This document shows positions 6,830 to 7,046 of a stretch of 7,046 nucleotides of DNA, one piece after another. Origin of the DNA: Proteiniphilum sp. UBA4977. Lineage in GTDB: Bacteria > Bacteroidota > Bacteroidia > Bacteroidales > Dysgonomonadaceae. The stretch spans positions 1 to 7,046 of the forward strand of contig DGZP01000009.1 of assembly GCA_002398565.1 (NCBI GenBank), given 5' to 3'. The notes below the pieces were generated by a model. It was not told the DNA's origin. It was given only the letters and a program-made list of their open reading frames with translations, and ran no database searches. How positions within the stretch are numbered: position 1 is the first letter of the stretch; every line of letters starts with the position of its first letter. The position numbers and the translations under genes are program-made.

Positions 6830-6977
6830 GATTTAAGCGGTTCTTCCCGCAAAAGACGGCAGCTTCATATTGATAGATTGAGAGCGGCAGGCGAATCTAA
6901 CAAAGTCTTTTCGCATGTAAAGCCATTTAGTAAAAAACTAAAAAACGGAGACAAGTGAAATGAGTAACCCATTAAAT
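6830..6977. other. non-coding stretch between convergent units
   Basis: No credible gene is present. A short GCGG/CCGC inverted repeat (6837-6850, four pairs, six-base loop) is followed by AAAAG, not a U tract, and an A/T-rich TTTAGT/ACTAAA repeat (6926-6942) is too weak to count as a terminator. I therefore see no convincing terminator for the plus-strand operon in this stretch. Confidence 0.5.
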
Positions 6978-7015
6978 CGAAAAAAGCACCTACCGATTTT
7001 GATCGGCAAGTGCTT
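6978..7015 (-). terminator. rho-independent terminator of the minus-strand tRNA unit
   Basis: Read on the minus strand, 7015-6984 forms a 14-pair stem (AAGCACTTGCCGAT with ATCGGTAGGTGCTT) closed by a four-base CAAA loop. The pairing is complete if two G-U pairs are allowed, and it runs into a U tract (complement of 6980-6985). On the plus strand the same two positions become C-A mismatches and no U tract follows, so the orientation is minus. It lies 10 bases past the tRNA 3' end and fits termination of that transcript. Confidence 0.85.
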
Positions 7016-7025
7016 GGCATTGTAG

Positions 7026-7046
7026 TGACCCCGGAGGGGCTCGAAC
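7026..7046 (-). tRNA. tRNA, 3' end only (isoacceptor not determinable)
   Basis: The minus strand reads GTTCGAGC at the window edge, the classic T-loop (G53, T54, T55, C56, G57, A58), followed by CCCTC for the 3' side of the T stem and CGGGGTC for the 3' side of the acceptor stem, then A as the discriminator base at 7026. The next bases are CTA, so CCA is apparently not encoded and would be added after transcription. The implied 5' acceptor strand, GACCCCG, lies outside the window, as does the anticodon. This acceptor is compatible with some bacterial arginine tRNAs, but that is only a weak guess. The downstream terminator supports a real transcribed gene. Confidence 0.75.

Noticed and set aside
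6926..6942. TTTAGT/ACTAAA inverted repeat
   Set aside because: It is nearly all A/T with six weak pairs in an A-rich tract, so it is likely chance.
6960..7025. 21-residue reading frame starting MSNPLNRKK, with GGAG nine bases upstream of its ATG
   Set aside because: It runs straight through the tRNA terminator hairpin, has no recognisable features and is very short; the GGAG is probably chance.
1..7046. CRISPR array, insertion sequence or tandem repeats
   Set aside because: Reading through the window gave no regularly spaced repeats, transposase motifs or flanking inverted repeats.

Overview
The window looks like chromosomal DNA from a Bacteroidota bacterium, most likely of the order Bacteroidales. 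This rests on the protein families present (a urea-transporter/M23 fusion, a TPR plus YaiO-like outer-membrane barrel), signal peptides ending in Ala-Gln, weak Shine-Dalgarno signals, and a tRNA apparently lacking an encoded CCA. The genus cannot be fixed from the sequence.

Layout: six plus-strand genes fill positions 1-6829 and read as one operon. In order they are: the 3' end of a PqqD-like small protein (1-207); an ATP-grasp ligase of the carbamoyl-phosphate-synthase-like type (194-1243); a fold-III PLP-dependent decarboxylase related to diaminopimelate/ornithine decarboxylases (1335-2690); a polytopic urea-transporter-like protein fused to an M23 (LytM-type) metallopeptidase domain (2719-4890); an exported TPR protein with a YaiO-like outer-membrane beta-barrel (4872-6227); and a small exported TPR protein (6215-6829). 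Three of the five junctions overlap by 13-19 bases; the other two gaps are 91 and 28 bases. After a roughly 150-base non-coding stretch, a convergent minus-strand unit begins: a rho-independent terminator (6978-7015) and the 3' end of a tRNA gene (7026-7046, continuing past the window).

How the genes may work together (inference): the first three are cytoplasmic and resemble a peptide- or carrier-tailoring set: a PqqD-like peptide binder, an ATP-dependent C-N ligase, and an amino-acid decarboxylase whose N-terminus carries a YxxP-type motif reminiscent of leader peptides bound by PqqD-like domains. The last three form an envelope set: an inner-membrane small-solute channel with an attached peptidase-like domain, an outer-membrane barrel and a periplasmic TPR adaptor. 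One reading is a pathway that makes a small amine- or urea-like compound or modified peptide and moves or senses it across the envelope. No urease gene is visible here, and the precursor or substrate is not in the window. The function of the whole is undetermined and it is the main candidate for an undescribed system.
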